Part shown: positions 38,058-47,076 of the stretch, piece after piece
Position numbering within the stretch: position 1 is the stretch's first letter
Layout of the letters: every line of letters begins with the position of its first letter
DNA from: JAAYUJ01 sp963698165
Lineage (GTDB): Bacteria; Desulfobacterota; Syntrophobacteria; Syntrophobacterales; Syntrophobacteraceae
Reading direction: 5' to 3'
Assembly (NCBI GenBank): GCA_963698165.1
Contig: CAVOPT010000013.1
Coordinates: 124,001 to 188,000 of the forward strand
DNA: 64,000 nucleotides
Made by a program: the position numbers and the translations under genes
The notes under the pieces: model-generated
Databases searched by the model: none
Seen by the model: only the letters and a program-made list of their open reading frames with translations
What the model was told of the DNA's origin: nothing

Positions 38058-38938
38058 GAAAAGCATTCGCTGCAGCAGTCCTGGCCAACTGCAACCATAA
38101 CGACTGCTTTTTCCTTACCGGCGACCTTGGCTTCATGGCCCTTGAAGAGGTTCGCGCAGCTTTCGGCAACCGTTTCATAAATGCCGGCGTTGCCGAACAG
38201 AACATGATCGGCGTAGCTGCCGGACTGGCCCGGGAAGACCTGCGCGTCATCGTCTACAGCATCGCGCCATTCTGCTATGCGCGCCCATTCGAACAGATCC
38301 GAAACGACCTGTGCTTTGGGCGACTGCCTGTGTGCCTGGTAGGCAATGGAGGCGGCTACGCTTACGGTTACATGGGGCCAACGCATCACGCCTTGGAGGA
38401 CTGCGCTGCCATGAATGCCCTCGGGGTACGCGTCCTTGTGCCTGTTTTTGATGAAGACGTGGCACCACTCGTCGCGCAACCTGCTGGCCCAATCTATCTG
38501 CGACTAGGCTACGATGCCCGTCCTGCAGGATGTGTCGCACCAGTCTACAAGCCTTGGCGAGAGATCTTGCCAGGAAACCAGGGGGCTATCGCCGCACTCG
38601 GCCCCCTCGCTGGCGTGGCATGGCAGGCCATCGGTGACCTGCACGTTAATGACCGGCCGGCGATTTGGGCCGTGAGTGAGTTTAATGAAGCGTCAATTCC
38701 AGAGAGTTTCTGGGGGCAGGTAATCGGCAAGCCGCTCTACGTCATTGAAGAGCATGTGGCACAGGGGGGCCTGGGGATGCATCTTGGGATGGCCTTGGCA
38801 AGGCGCGGGGGCAGTTGTCGTACCTTTGTACACCGCTGCGCTTTAGGCTATCCAACAGGTCGCTTCGGTTCTCAGGATTTCCACCGAGCCCAGTGTGGCC
38901 TTGATGCGCCCTCGATCCGGGCAATGATTGCAGGCTGA
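38054..38938 (+). CDS. Transketolase-like enzyme, C-terminal subunit
   Basis: A 294-residue protein equal to the pyrimidine-binding and C-terminal domains of transketolase/DXS-like enzymes. Motifs: FLTGDLGFMALEEV, FINAGVAEQNMIGVAAGLA (the catalytic Glu of AEQ), NGGGYAYGYMGPTHHALED, and PIYLRLGY. The C-terminal domain ends with EEHVAQGGLGMHLGMALA. It pairs with the preceding gene to form the active enzyme. The downstream epimerase-glycosyltransferase gene begins three bases after its stop, so this is one operon. Confidence 0.88.
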   Translation: MRKAFAAAVLANCNHNDCFFLTGDLGFMALEEVRAAFGNRFINAGVAEQNMIGVAAGLAREDLRVIVYSIAPFCYARPFEQIRNDLCFGRLPVCLVGNGGGYAYGYMGPTHHALEDCAAMNALGVRVLVPVFDEDVAPLVAQPAGPIYLRLGYDARPAGCVAPVYKPWREILPGNQGAIAALGPLAGVAWQAIGDLHVNDRPAIWAVSEFNEASIPESFWGQVIGKPLYVIEEHVAQGGLGMHLGMALARRGGSCRTFVHRCALGYPTGRFGSQDFHRAQCGLDAPSIRAMIAG

Positions 38939-38941
38939 TCG

Positions 38942-40906
38942 ATGAACACAGACGACAAACTTAAAAGCCTTGCGGGACCACTCCTTGTCATTGGCGCGAG
39001 TGGATTCATCGGCGCGAATCTTTTGCACCGACTCATATCCGTGCGCAGTGATGTCACCGGTACCGTATTTTCCGGCGATACTTGGAGGCTAGAGGGCGTG
39101 CCAGCTTCCAATGTTGCCTTCCTCAACTTGCTGGATCCCGTCAGCGTCACATCGGTTCTGAGGCGTGTCGCTCCGAAGACTGTCTTCGACTGTTCTTCCT
39201 TTGGCGCATACTCCTTCGAACAGGAGTATGAACGCATTCATTCCACCAACTACGCTAGCTTCATACGACTGATGGAAGAAGTCGCTGACCTCGGTTTGGC
39301 TGCCTACGTTCACGCAGGAAGTTCATCGGAGTACGGACTTAATTCGGCTGGACCTACTGAGGATGACGCGCTAGTTCCCAACAGTCATTACGCTGTGAGT
39401 AAAGTCGCGGCGAGCGCCGCTATTTCCTATTTTGGAAGAACACGCGGAGTACCGGTGGCGAACCTGCGACTCTACTCGGTTTACGGTCCATATGAAGACA
39501 GCTCACGTCTGATCCCAACACTGTGTGAGCACAGCTTGCGCGGGAGCCTTCCGCTTTTCGCTCGGCCGGAGGTTACTCGTGATTTCATTCATGTGGATGA
39601 TGTGATCGACGCTTTCGCCGACAGCGCATTACAGATGGGGCCGCAACTCACTGGAGAATCCATCAACATTGGTACCGGATCGCCGACAACCCTTGCGGTT
39701 CTCGCGGAACTTGCTCGGGACACTTTCCAGATCGAGTCGGAGCCTCAATTCAATCCTAATGTTGGCCGGGTTTGGGATACCGACAATTGGTACGCCAACA
39801 CAGAAAAAGCCAAACGTCTCCTTGGATGGACTCCCCGTGTTGGGTTGGCTGATGGTCTGCGGCGTACTCAGGAATGGTGGAGGCTTCACCTCTCGAAGGT
39901 AGATTTTACCAGGCTAACCAAGCGAACCCAGCCACGCAAAACCAAGAACTCCATCTCGGCAGTGGTCGCATGTTATCGGGACGAACAAGCCATCCCGATC
40001 ATGCACGAGCGGCTGGTGGCTGTTTTTCAACGCCTCGGTATCGACTACGAGATCATCTTTGTTAATGACAGCTCTCCTGACAATTCTACGGATGTGATCC
40101 GAGGAATTAGCGCACATGACCCCCATGTCATCGGCATCACCCATTCCCGTAATTTCGGTTCACAGGCTGCTTTCCGCAGTGGTATGGAGATGGCCAGCAA
40201 GGAAGCCTGTGTTTTGCTCGACGGCGACCTTCAGGATCCGCCAGAATTGATCGAAGCCTTTCTTGAACAATGGCGAGCAGGGGCTGATGTCGTATACGGG
40301 AGGCGGGTTAAGCGCGAAATGCCGTTCTGGCTAGAGGTTTGCTACCGTGGCTTCTACCGTCTTTTTGCTGCCATGAGCGAAGTCCCTGTACCGAAGGACG
40401 CGGGTGACTTTTCTCTAATTGACCGGACGGTAGTCTATTGGCTGCTTCAGTGCCAGGAGCGTGACGCTTTCCTGCGTGGATTGCGTGCCTACGTGGGCTT
40501 TCGACAGGTCGGTGTCGACTATGTGCGCCCCGAACGTATGTTCGGCGTGAGCACCAACAATTGGATTAAAAATATCGGCTGGGCGAAAAAAGGCATATTC
40601 TCTTTTTCGCGCGTGCCATTACACTTGCTAACGGCTTTTGGTGGAATTGCTTGCGTTGGCACAATGCTCTTGGCGATCTTGAGCGTCGTCATTCGCTTGC
40701 TCACTCCTGAGTCTGTGCCTCAAGGTGTGACATTCTTGTCGATGTTAGTGATGTTCTTCGGCTCCTCGACCATCCTAGGCATCGGACTGCTAGGCGAATA
40801 CATCGGCAAGATCTTCGAGGAGGCTAAGGCTCGTCCGGCCTTCATTCGCCGAAGTCTTATCTTGCGGGGAGAGATTCACTCCGCTGACCCCAAGGGGGTG
40901 GCATGA
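38942..40906 (+). CDS. Fusion of NAD-dependent sugar epimerase/dehydratase and family 2 glycosyltransferase
   Basis: A continuous 654-residue frame. Residues ~13-310 are an extended short-chain dehydrogenase: LLVIGASGFIGANLLHRL (GxxGxxG), SSSEYGL, SHYAVSKVAAS (YxxxK), VTRDFIHVDDVIDAF, LLGWTPRVGLADGL. Residues ~335-570 are a GT2 domain of the DPM1/GtrB kind: ISAVVACYRDEQAIPIMHER, IIFVNDSSPDNST, CVLLDGDLQDPPELIEAF, KDAGDFSLIDR. Two C-terminal membrane helices follow (~560-630). The protein probably makes a nucleotide sugar and passes a sugar to a polyprenyl carrier. The start abuts the transketolase stop; the next gene overlaps by four bases. Confidence 0.87.
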   Translation: MNTDDKLKSLAGPLLVIGASGFIGANLLHRLISVRSDVTGTVFSGDTWRLEGVPASNVAFLNLLDPVSVTSVLRRVAPKTVFDCSSFGAYSFEQEYERIHSTNYASFIRLMEEVADLGLAAYVHAGSSSEYGLNSAGPTEDDALVPNSHYAVSKVAASAAISYFGRTRGVPVANLRLYSVYGPYEDSSRLIPTLCEHSLRGSLPLFARPEVTRDFIHVDDVIDAFADSALQMGPQLTGESINIGTGSPTTLAVLAELARDTFQIESEPQFNPNVGRVWDTDNWYANTEKAKRLLGWTPRVGLADGLRRTQEWWRLHLSKVDFTRLTKRTQPRKTKNSISAVVACYRDEQAIPIMHERLVAVFQRLGIDYEIIFVNDSSPDNSTDVIRGISAHDPHVIGITHSRNFGSQAAFRSGMEMASKEACVLLDGDLQDPPELIEAFLEQWRAGADVVYGRRVKREMPFWLEVCYRGFYRLFAAMSEVPVPKDAGDFSLIDRTVVYWLLQCQERDAFLRGLRAYVGFRQVGVDYVRPERMFGVSTNNWIKNIGWAKKGIFSFSRVPLHLLTAFGGIACVGTMLLAILSVVIRLLTPESVPQGVTFLSMLVMFFGSSTILGIGLLGEYIGKIFEEAKARPAFIRRSLILRGEIHSADPKGVA

Positions 40907-41829
40907 GCGTGCCCTTACCCGCGCTTGAAGAACGGGCATGTCCCGTCTGTCATAGCCGTGAATTCGCCCCCTTTGCTGACCAGCGCATCGATCCGAGCCA
41001 AGTGAGCACACTTACCTACGCATCTCGGAAACCGCCCGAATTCATGTGCCTGCGACTTGTGCGCTGCTCCACGTGTGATCTAGTCTATGCCCCTTCACCA
41101 CCCACTGAGGGATTTCTCGAGTCTGCCTACGCCGAGGCGGATTTTGACTCTGATCCGGAAGCCCTCGCTGCTGCCCGCAGCTATGCTGCAGCCTTAACTC
41201 CATACGTCGGACGGTTGCCGGGCCGCGGCGCAGCGGTAGATGTCGGCGCTGGCAGCGGACCTCTACTGCCATGGCTCAAGGCCTGTGGCTTTTCGCCTGT
41301 TATCGGTATTGAACCCTCCCGCGCAGCAATAAAGGCAGCACCGCCTGAGGTTCAGGTAATGCTACGTGAAGGCATGTTCTCCGCGGAATTGCTTCAAGGG
41401 AGCAGTCCCAGCCTGATTTGCTCCTTCATGACCTTGGAGCATCTAGCCGATCCAGAAATTTTCGTGGCTGCGGCTCACCAGTTGCTGGAGCCAGGCGGCG
41501 CCCTTGCTCTAGTGGTTCACAATTGGCGGTCCCCTCTTAATCGGCTGTTGGGCCTGCGCTCACCGATCATTGATATTGAGCACCTCCAACTTTTTAGCCC
41601 GCACGCGCTACGCAGCCTGCTAGAGAGGTCCGGTTTTGAATCGATAGAGCTCCAGCCGATTCGCAATACCTATCCAATTCGCTACTGGCTGCGACTGACC
41701 CCGCTGCCACCCCCTCTCAAACGAATCTCCTTACGCCTGCTCGAAGTCCTGGGCCTGGCGAACCGTGTCATCTCCATGAACGTTGGCAATATGTTGGCCT
41801 TCAGTATTAAATCCAGGTACCCCCCATGA
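40903..41829 (+). CDS. SAM-dependent methyltransferase with N-terminal zinc-type Cys motif
   Basis: A 308-residue class I methyltransferase. An N-terminal CPVCHSREF ... VRCSTCDLVYA four-Cys motif (residues ~14-60) resembles those of sugar C-methyltransferases. The Rossmann domain shows AAVDVGAGSGPLLPWLKACG (motif I), VIGIEPSRAAIKAA, ICSFMTLEHLADPEIFV and LLEPGGALALVVHN. A C-terminal helical segment follows. It could methylate a nucleotide sugar made by the upstream enzymes. It is coupled to the fusion gene by an ATGA overlap. Confidence 0.82.
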   Translation: MSVPLPALEERACPVCHSREFAPFADQRIDPSQVSTLTYASRKPPEFMCLRLVRCSTCDLVYAPSPPTEGFLESAYAEADFDSDPEALAAARSYAAALTPYVGRLPGRGAAVDVGAGSGPLLPWLKACGFSPVIGIEPSRAAIKAAPPEVQVMLREGMFSAELLQGSSPSLICSFMTLEHLADPEIFVAAAHQLLEPGGALALVVHNWRSPLNRLLGLRSPIIDIEHLQLFSPHALRSLLERSGFESIELQPIRNTYPIRYWLRLTPLPPPLKRISLRLLEVLGLANRVISMNVGNMLAFSIKSRYPP

Positions 41830-41888
41830 CTTCACAGCCAATTACTAAGAAAAATGATCGCCGCTTTCATGAGGACATGTGTTCCTGA
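41826..41888 (+). other. Twenty-codon open frame coupled to the methyltransferase stop
   Basis: ATG 41826 overlaps the preceding TGA in the same ATGA pattern used elsewhere in the operon, and the frame ends at TGA 41888 after a charged KKNDRRFHEDM stretch. It may be the relic of a longer gene or a short coupling peptide; nothing shows that it is functional. Confidence 0.2.
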
Positions 41889-41918
41889 CTCAAGACCAGG
41901 TTATATGGAATAGGGAAA

Positions 41919-42749
41919 ATGGTTTGCAATACATCAATAAGAAAGAAGAGTGCTCCAAAAAACGAGGATAATTCGCCACGAGAAGGATTCAAACCCATTG
42001 CCATTAAGTCTCCTAAAGATCACCCTGTTTTATTCAGAATTCGTTCCTTAATTGACATTCAATTGGCATCAATTATCAAATACTTGCGGCCAGCACTTGG
42101 GCAACTCTCTGGCAAGGTCTTGGACGTGGGGGCAGGTGAATCGCCTTGGCGAGATTGGCTTCCTCAAAACACTAGTTATCTGGGCATTGACATCCGCAAT
42201 GCCCATGAGTTTGGAATGGAACGTGATCGTCAAGACATCGTCTACTATGACGGGGACAAGATGCCTTTTGTTGATCACGAGTTCAATTGCGTACTCTGTA
42301 TCGAAGTGCTTGAACACGCGGAAGATCCACAGCTCTTGGTCTCTGAAATGGCCCGTGTGCTCCGGGCTGAAGGCACGATGCTGCTCACTGTACCTTGGTC
42401 TGCCAGATTGCATCACCTCCCTCATGATTACCATCGATTCACGCGGGAGAGGCTGCGCGTGCTGCTTGCAAAAGAAGGCTTTACACAAATTGAAATTTCT
42501 GAACGAGGTAATGACATTGGAGTGATCGCAAATAAGCTCACTGTATTGACAGTCAGATTGCTGCGTCCTGGTAAGCTGAGCAATCTTTATTGGACATTAC
42601 CGCTGGGACTTCTATGTGGAGCTCTTGCAGTCCTTTTTATTGCTGCCGCTCATCTCTCTGATGCATTGGGAATGGGTTCAAGGGAAGACCCGCTAGGATA
42701 TTTTGTGAGGGCTAAAAAAAGATCAGCTGAAGGTAGTCTTCATGAATGA
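41919..42749 (+). CDS. SAM-dependent methyltransferase
   Basis: A 276-residue class I methyltransferase, AT-richer than the window average. Motif I is LDVGAGESPWRDWLPQNTSY; IDIRNAHEF, VDHEFNCVLCIEVLEHAEDP and LRAEGTMLLTVPWSARLHHL follow. YHRFTRERLRVLLAKEGF is the C-terminal element common in O-antigen and capsule methyltransferases. A single hydrophobic stretch near the end (LPLGLLCGALAVLFIAAAHL) suggests membrane association. The end overlaps the next membrane-protein gene by eight bases. Confidence 0.82.
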   Translation: MVCNTSIRKKSAPKNEDNSPREGFKPIAIKSPKDHPVLFRIRSLIDIQLASIIKYLRPALGQLSGKVLDVGAGESPWRDWLPQNTSYLGIDIRNAHEFGMERDRQDIVYYDGDKMPFVDHEFNCVLCIEVLEHAEDPQLLVSEMARVLRAEGTMLLTVPWSARLHHLPHDYHRFTRERLRVLLAKEGFTQIEISERGNDIGVIANKLTVLTVRLLRPGKLSNLYWTLPLGLLCGALAVLFIAAAHLSDALGMGSREDPLGYFVRAKKRSAEGSLHE

Positions 42750-44700
42750 CAAATTACCGATTTTGATTTTGTATGCAGTCGCCGGACTTCTGGTGGCACT
42801 CTGGCCAACGATTTATCTTTATTTTAGATCTAGTGTCAACATATCATCCTCAGTCATCATCCCTAAGAATGAACCGAAATTGATTGTTTATCTCCTGCTC
42901 ATAATCGGAGCGGGATTAATGGGGCTCGGAACAACAGCAACCCCCAAGCTGATTATTGCTTTTTCTTCAGTTGTTGGGTTCTCTGTCATTCGTCAAAGGC
43001 GGCCTCAAGTATATATATTGGCAATGCTAGCAGGGTTGATTGTTGCCACAACGTTACCTTGGTGGCGTCGAAACCCGTGGCCAGTTCTGCATTTGTCATG
43101 GATGGAGATGGCTATATTCACGACTGTTACGGCCCTAACAGTATGGGTGCTCGAGAAGGAAGATACCAGCAGCGATCATTCTCCCAATCACTACTGCCTG
43201 CGGCTTCTACCGTTCGGGCTTTTTTTTGTTATTGCTTTCGCGTTAAGTTTTACAACAGGACTCGCCACGCCAGGAAGCTTTCATCACTGGGGTGCTTATA
43301 TTGGACCGGCGGAACTGCTTATTGCTGGTGCTAGGATATTTTACGATTTTCCTGCTCAATATGGATTGGGCCCTACGTTGATTATTGCTTCAACCTGTGG
43401 CAATAGTTGTTTTAATGGCATGTATTTTGTTGTTGGTTTTTTTACGGTTGCATACTCATTGCTAATTGCATTTATTGCTTCAAACTATACGAAAAGTGCG
43501 AGCAAATGCGGTATAGTTTTGCTCCTTGTATTAGTAATTTGTTTTATTTGGATAAGCTATCCTGCCCAAATATGTCTTCCTACTTCATGTCCCTCAACTG
43601 GCGGATTACGATTTCTACCGGTGCTTGGCTTTGTGTCTGTGCTTATTTGGATGGATAAAGCAACTTCCGTGGCTTCCCTCAATCTTTGGGCGGGCCATAT
43701 TGTATGGATTGCGGCTGCGTTGTGGTCACCGGAGTCTGCCTTTTATGTATCCTTCGTCTGGTGGCCATATTATATATTTATCCAGGTGGCGGGTTCTACC
43801 AGTCATTTCGATCGGTCAATAAAACTATTAAAAGCAATTGGGATTTTGCTGGCCGTCCTGATTTGCACCGTAATCGTTTTTGTCGCTGTGTATTGGAGTT
43901 TTTATCGAACCATTCCGAAGCTTTATGCTTACTTAGCATATGCACTGAATCCACCTGGGCCATTGCCAATAAGTCCAAATGGTTCAGTGTGGTTCTTCAT
44001 TTTCGCTATGCTGCTTGGAATAATTACAGATTACAAGACATTAGCCAATTCTGGAAACACTGCGGTATTTAGGCGCGGTTTTTTGCTTTCCTTGATGACT
44101 TTTTCGAGTTTCTCTTATTTCCTGGGTCGCAGTCACGAGAATAATATTTTGAACTTAATTCCATTGTTATTTCTTTTGTTGCTTAATACGCATGCGATGT
44201 CACTTCCTGGCTCGTGGCAAAGAGGGGCAAGCGTTGTGTTAATCGCTTCTCTCTTAGGTTGGGCTATTGTTTTCGGATTTCCGAAAGCTTCTGATATATT
44301 TGAATACGATTTTCAACGGTTTCGCGAAAAAGTCTCTGCTGCAATTGATTTTCGAAATGGCGAGGACCCACGCAGAGCGATTTCATATATCAGAGATAAT
44401 TTCAATGAGCCGATAACCATAATCGATGCCGGCATGAGATTGGCCTCGACATCATCCTCGACTTCCGTATGGTGTGCGATTCATGGCCCGGCTAATTACG
44501 CTTTCATTCCTAGCATGCATAGAAGAGAGTTTCTTCGCAATACATCCTCATCCCTTCACCGTAGCGGGTGGTTAATGATTGACAAAAGTCCAATGGCAAC
44601 TGATTGGACTTCTGATTTTGATAGTGTTTATACGAGAACTCAAGAACTCGATTTTGGGACCTATTGGGTAATTCGGTATGAGCCTCGTATCCAACCCTGA
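42742..44700 (+). CDS. Polytopic membrane protein of the glycan island, function unknown
   Basis: A 652-residue protein with roughly 12-14 hydrophobic helices through residue ~520 and a soluble C-terminal part (FEYDFQRFREKVSAAIDFRN, then YIRDNFNEPITIIDAGMRLA). The layout, helices first and a periplasmic tail last, resembles GT-C type glycosyltransferases or oligosaccharide-handling proteins, but I recognise no catalytic motif. It is strongly AT-rich compared with flanking genes, supporting recent transfer. It lies last in the plus-strand operon. Confidence 0.7.
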   Translation: MNDKLPILILYAVAGLLVALWPTIYLYFRSSVNISSSVIIPKNEPKLIVYLLLIIGAGLMGLGTTATPKLIIAFSSVVGFSVIRQRRPQVYILAMLAGLIVATTLPWWRRNPWPVLHLSWMEMAIFTTVTALTVWVLEKEDTSSDHSPNHYCLRLLPFGLFFVIAFALSFTTGLATPGSFHHWGAYIGPAELLIAGARIFYDFPAQYGLGPTLIIASTCGNSCFNGMYFVVGFFTVAYSLLIAFIASNYTKSASKCGIVLLLVLVICFIWISYPAQICLPTSCPSTGGLRFLPVLGFVSVLIWMDKATSVASLNLWAGHIVWIAAALWSPESAFYVSFVWWPYYIFIQVAGSTSHFDRSIKLLKAIGILLAVLICTVIVFVAVYWSFYRTIPKLYAYLAYALNPPGPLPISPNGSVWFFIFAMLLGIITDYKTLANSGNTAVFRRGFLLSLMTFSSFSYFLGRSHENNILNLIPLLFLLLLNTHAMSLPGSWQRGASVVLIASLLGWAIVFGFPKASDIFEYDFQRFREKVSAAIDFRNGEDPRRAISYIRDNFNEPITIIDAGMRLASTSSSTSVWCAIHGPANYAFIPSMHRREFLRNTSSSLHRSGWLMIDKSPMATDWTSDFDSVYTRTQELDFGTYWVIRYEPRIQP

Positions 44701-44919
44701 GTGCTGTGCCTCATCAAGGTCTCGACGATTCCTTCCTGAACTCCTCCTGTTATCCCAGGGATGAAGCTCAAGCCAGTCGATTCCTGACCCTGGAAATGCC
44801 CAACTCGGGAGGACAGTGGGCTTTGTCAGGCTCCGTTCCAGGCACTACTGGTCCGAAGCCCGCTGCATGGCGTTACTCGGCGAAAACGCCTGTCCACTGG
44901 GGGCACCATCTCCAGTCTC

Positions 44920-46422
44920 CTATTCAGCTTTAGCCGGGACATTGATGCTGCCCTTCCTTCCCAATGCCATGGACCCAAAAAAGAAGAAAAAGAGCTGGGA
45001 AATCATAACCATTGGGTAGACATGGCGGAATTCTGGGACATTGGCCAGGATCGCGAGAATGGCTGAATTGATGAACGCTGGGATCAAAACCAAGGCGTAT
45101 TTCCACCGGTGGGTTCGCACCACGGCAGGCACCAAGACGAGAAGTATAAGACACGTCCAGGTTCCCGCACGCCAAAAAAGCCATTCATAGCTGGGGCTGT
45201 TTGTCCACCTTAAGAGCTTGGCACTCCATCGGGGGCCAAAGAACTCATGCCCAGAAGTCAAGAGCACGGGAAACTCGTATGGCATGAGGAGGGCGGCGTC
45301 AGGCAAGGGGTTCCGGAACAAACGATCACCCTGTTCGGACACAAATGAATATGTTTCATTGGGTCCCTCTCGAATCCGCCACACAAAGGGGGAGACTAGT
45401 GCATGGTGCTTGAGGGTAACGATGGGATTGGTCAGAGTGAGATTGGCCCAGACCTTGATGATCCTCCAGTCCAGGGGATTGCACCTGTCAAACGGGAAAG
45501 AGGGGAGGTGAACGGGGTTTACGGGCCAGGCGAGACTCTTGCCATAGCTTTGGCTGACCGCGGTGAAAAAGCCCCCTGAGTTCCACTCGGCCAAAATAAC
45601 GTGATCTTCGAAACTCATCGGAGTGCCTGCGTGCAGATGGGCTGATATGGGCCAAAGGACAAGGCCGCTGATGAGAGTCGGTTTAGCCTGAATGATGTAG
45701 GGTCTCGCTTCCAACGCCTTGATGACAGGCCCCTTAACAATGAAAAAAAGTATCCCAGCGAGTATCAAAGCAGCGGCCAGCCGACGCCAGGCCCCGATGT
45801 AAACGAGCAAGAGGCACGCAAGGGTCAGAAACGCTGGCATTGGGCCGTTATGGCGGTGGAGTGCCGTCGATGCGGCCGCCAGTCCGAGGAGAATCCATGT
45901 ATGGCGACTTCGCTTCAACCAGGCCCCGTTGGTCTGTACGATCTCTAAGATCATAATGGTAAGAGCCACCATGGAGATGGTGTAGGGCAGGTCATTGAGC
46001 AGCCAGGTGGTCACTCGCATGTGCGTGGGAAAGAGTGCTATGCCAAAGCTGGTCAGCAGCACCAGTGGCAAGGGCAACCCGAAAGCACGCTGCCGAGCGA
46101 GAGCCAGTCCTATGAGCCCGGAAAATGCCGAGATATAGACGAGGAGGACAGCCCCGGGAGAAAACCACAGGCGCGTGACAAGCCAAATTGTGATCTGCAG
46201 CATCACAGGGTTGTCGTGCCATCCACTGTTGACCGCTGCCAGCCACTCCCGGGTCGAATCGTTTGAGAGCATTCCGGGCCAGTGGAGAATCAGATATAAC
46301 GTCCAAGTCACGGCGCACGGGGCGCCGTAACCAAGGAACGCCCAGCGTCCGAGGGAAACGGCGATGGTGGGATTCTGCTCAGGCTGTGATTTCGCGAGGT
46401 GGAACAATTGCTGCAGCCACAT
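44920..46422 (-). CDS. Polytopic membrane protein (DUF6020-like, GT-C type)
   Basis: A 500-residue protein with about 11 helices. HWPGMLSNDSTREWLAAVNS near residue 50, followed by WHDNPVMLQITIWLVTRLWF, resembles the first periplasmic loop of DUF6020-like glycosyltransferase-fold proteins, where the Asp is thought catalytic. TTWLLNDLPYTISMVAL and RHNGPMPAFLTLACLL are further conserved-looking stretches. It is convergent with the glycan operon and GC-richer than its last gene. It may transfer a sugar from a lipid carrier on the outer face of the membrane. Confidence 0.65.
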   Translation of the reverse strand: MWLQQLFHLAKSQPEQNPTIAVSLGRWAFLGYGAPCAVTWTLYLILHWPGMLSNDSTREWLAAVNSGWHDNPVMLQITIWLVTRLWFSPGAVLLVYISAFSGLIGLALARQRAFGLPLPLVLLTSFGIALFPTHMRVTTWLLNDLPYTISMVALTIMILEIVQTNGAWLKRSRHTWILLGLAAASTALHRHNGPMPAFLTLACLLLVYIGAWRRLAAALILAGILFFIVKGPVIKALEARPYIIQAKPTLISGLVLWPISAHLHAGTPMSFEDHVILAEWNSGGFFTAVSQSYGKSLAWPVNPVHLPSFPFDRCNPLDWRIIKVWANLTLTNPIVTLKHHALVSPFVWRIREGPNETYSFVSEQGDRLFRNPLPDAALLMPYEFPVLLTSGHEFFGPRWSAKLLRWTNSPSYEWLFWRAGTWTCLILLVLVPAVVRTHRWKYALVLIPAFINSAILAILANVPEFRHVYPMVMISQLFFFFFGSMALGRKGSINVPAKAE

Positions 46423-46455
46423 ACGTGCGTGTCCATGTCGTGTTTAGAAACTATC

Positions 46456-47045
46456 TCAAAACCCCTTGACGACACAAAGCCTGCGAAGCCAAAATAGAGT
46501 GAAGGCCAATTGAATCAAGGCGAAGTAGTTTTCCCAGTTTTTGTCGTAACGAACGAGGATAACCCGGCATTTTGAAACCAAGCCAAGGTCCGTTCGACCA
46601 CCCAACGGCGGGCGGGATAGGTCTTGTTTTTTGCTTCATCAAGTTCTTCTTCGCCGATACGGCGGATGTGGACAGTATACTTCCTCTCCGCGGCAGCATG
46701 GTGTTCAATTGGGTTGTTGTAGGCTTTGTCCAAACATAGGTGTTGAGGATCTTCAGGCATTGGCTGAGGCCGTTCCAGGATAATTGCATCGAGAGTGTCA
46801 GCAAGGAGCTTGGTATCATGGACATTGGTGCCTGCAGCGACAACACTCAAAGGACCTCCCATTTGGTCTGTCAGGATACTGATTTTTGTGCCGGGTTTCC
46901 TTCGATCGGTAGGATTCCTGCCGATCTTGTCTCAGCCAAACCGGACTTTTCCCATTCGACCGTCAGCGGCTTGCCTTCCCAATGAACGCCGCCAAGCTCA
47001 CTGCACTGTGTCACCAGGACCGACCAGATTCTTGCATGAGTTGGT
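46456..47045 (-). pseudogene. IS5-family transposase remnant with two frameshifts
   Basis: Pieces in three frames line up as one IS5-type transposase. They are ELGGVHWEGKPLTVEWEKSG (first), KIGRNPTDRRKPGTKISILT to GGPLSVVAAGTNVHDTKLL, HLCLDKAYNN and ARRWVVERTLAWFQN (second), and CRVILVRYDKNWENYFALIQ to the stop at 46456 (third). The breaks lie near 46930 and in the AAAA before TGCCGG. The N-terminal third is absent. It marks the right border of the glycan island. Confidence 0.8.
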
Positions 47046-47076
47046 CTTCACGCCAGCGTTGAAAACAAGGATGGCC

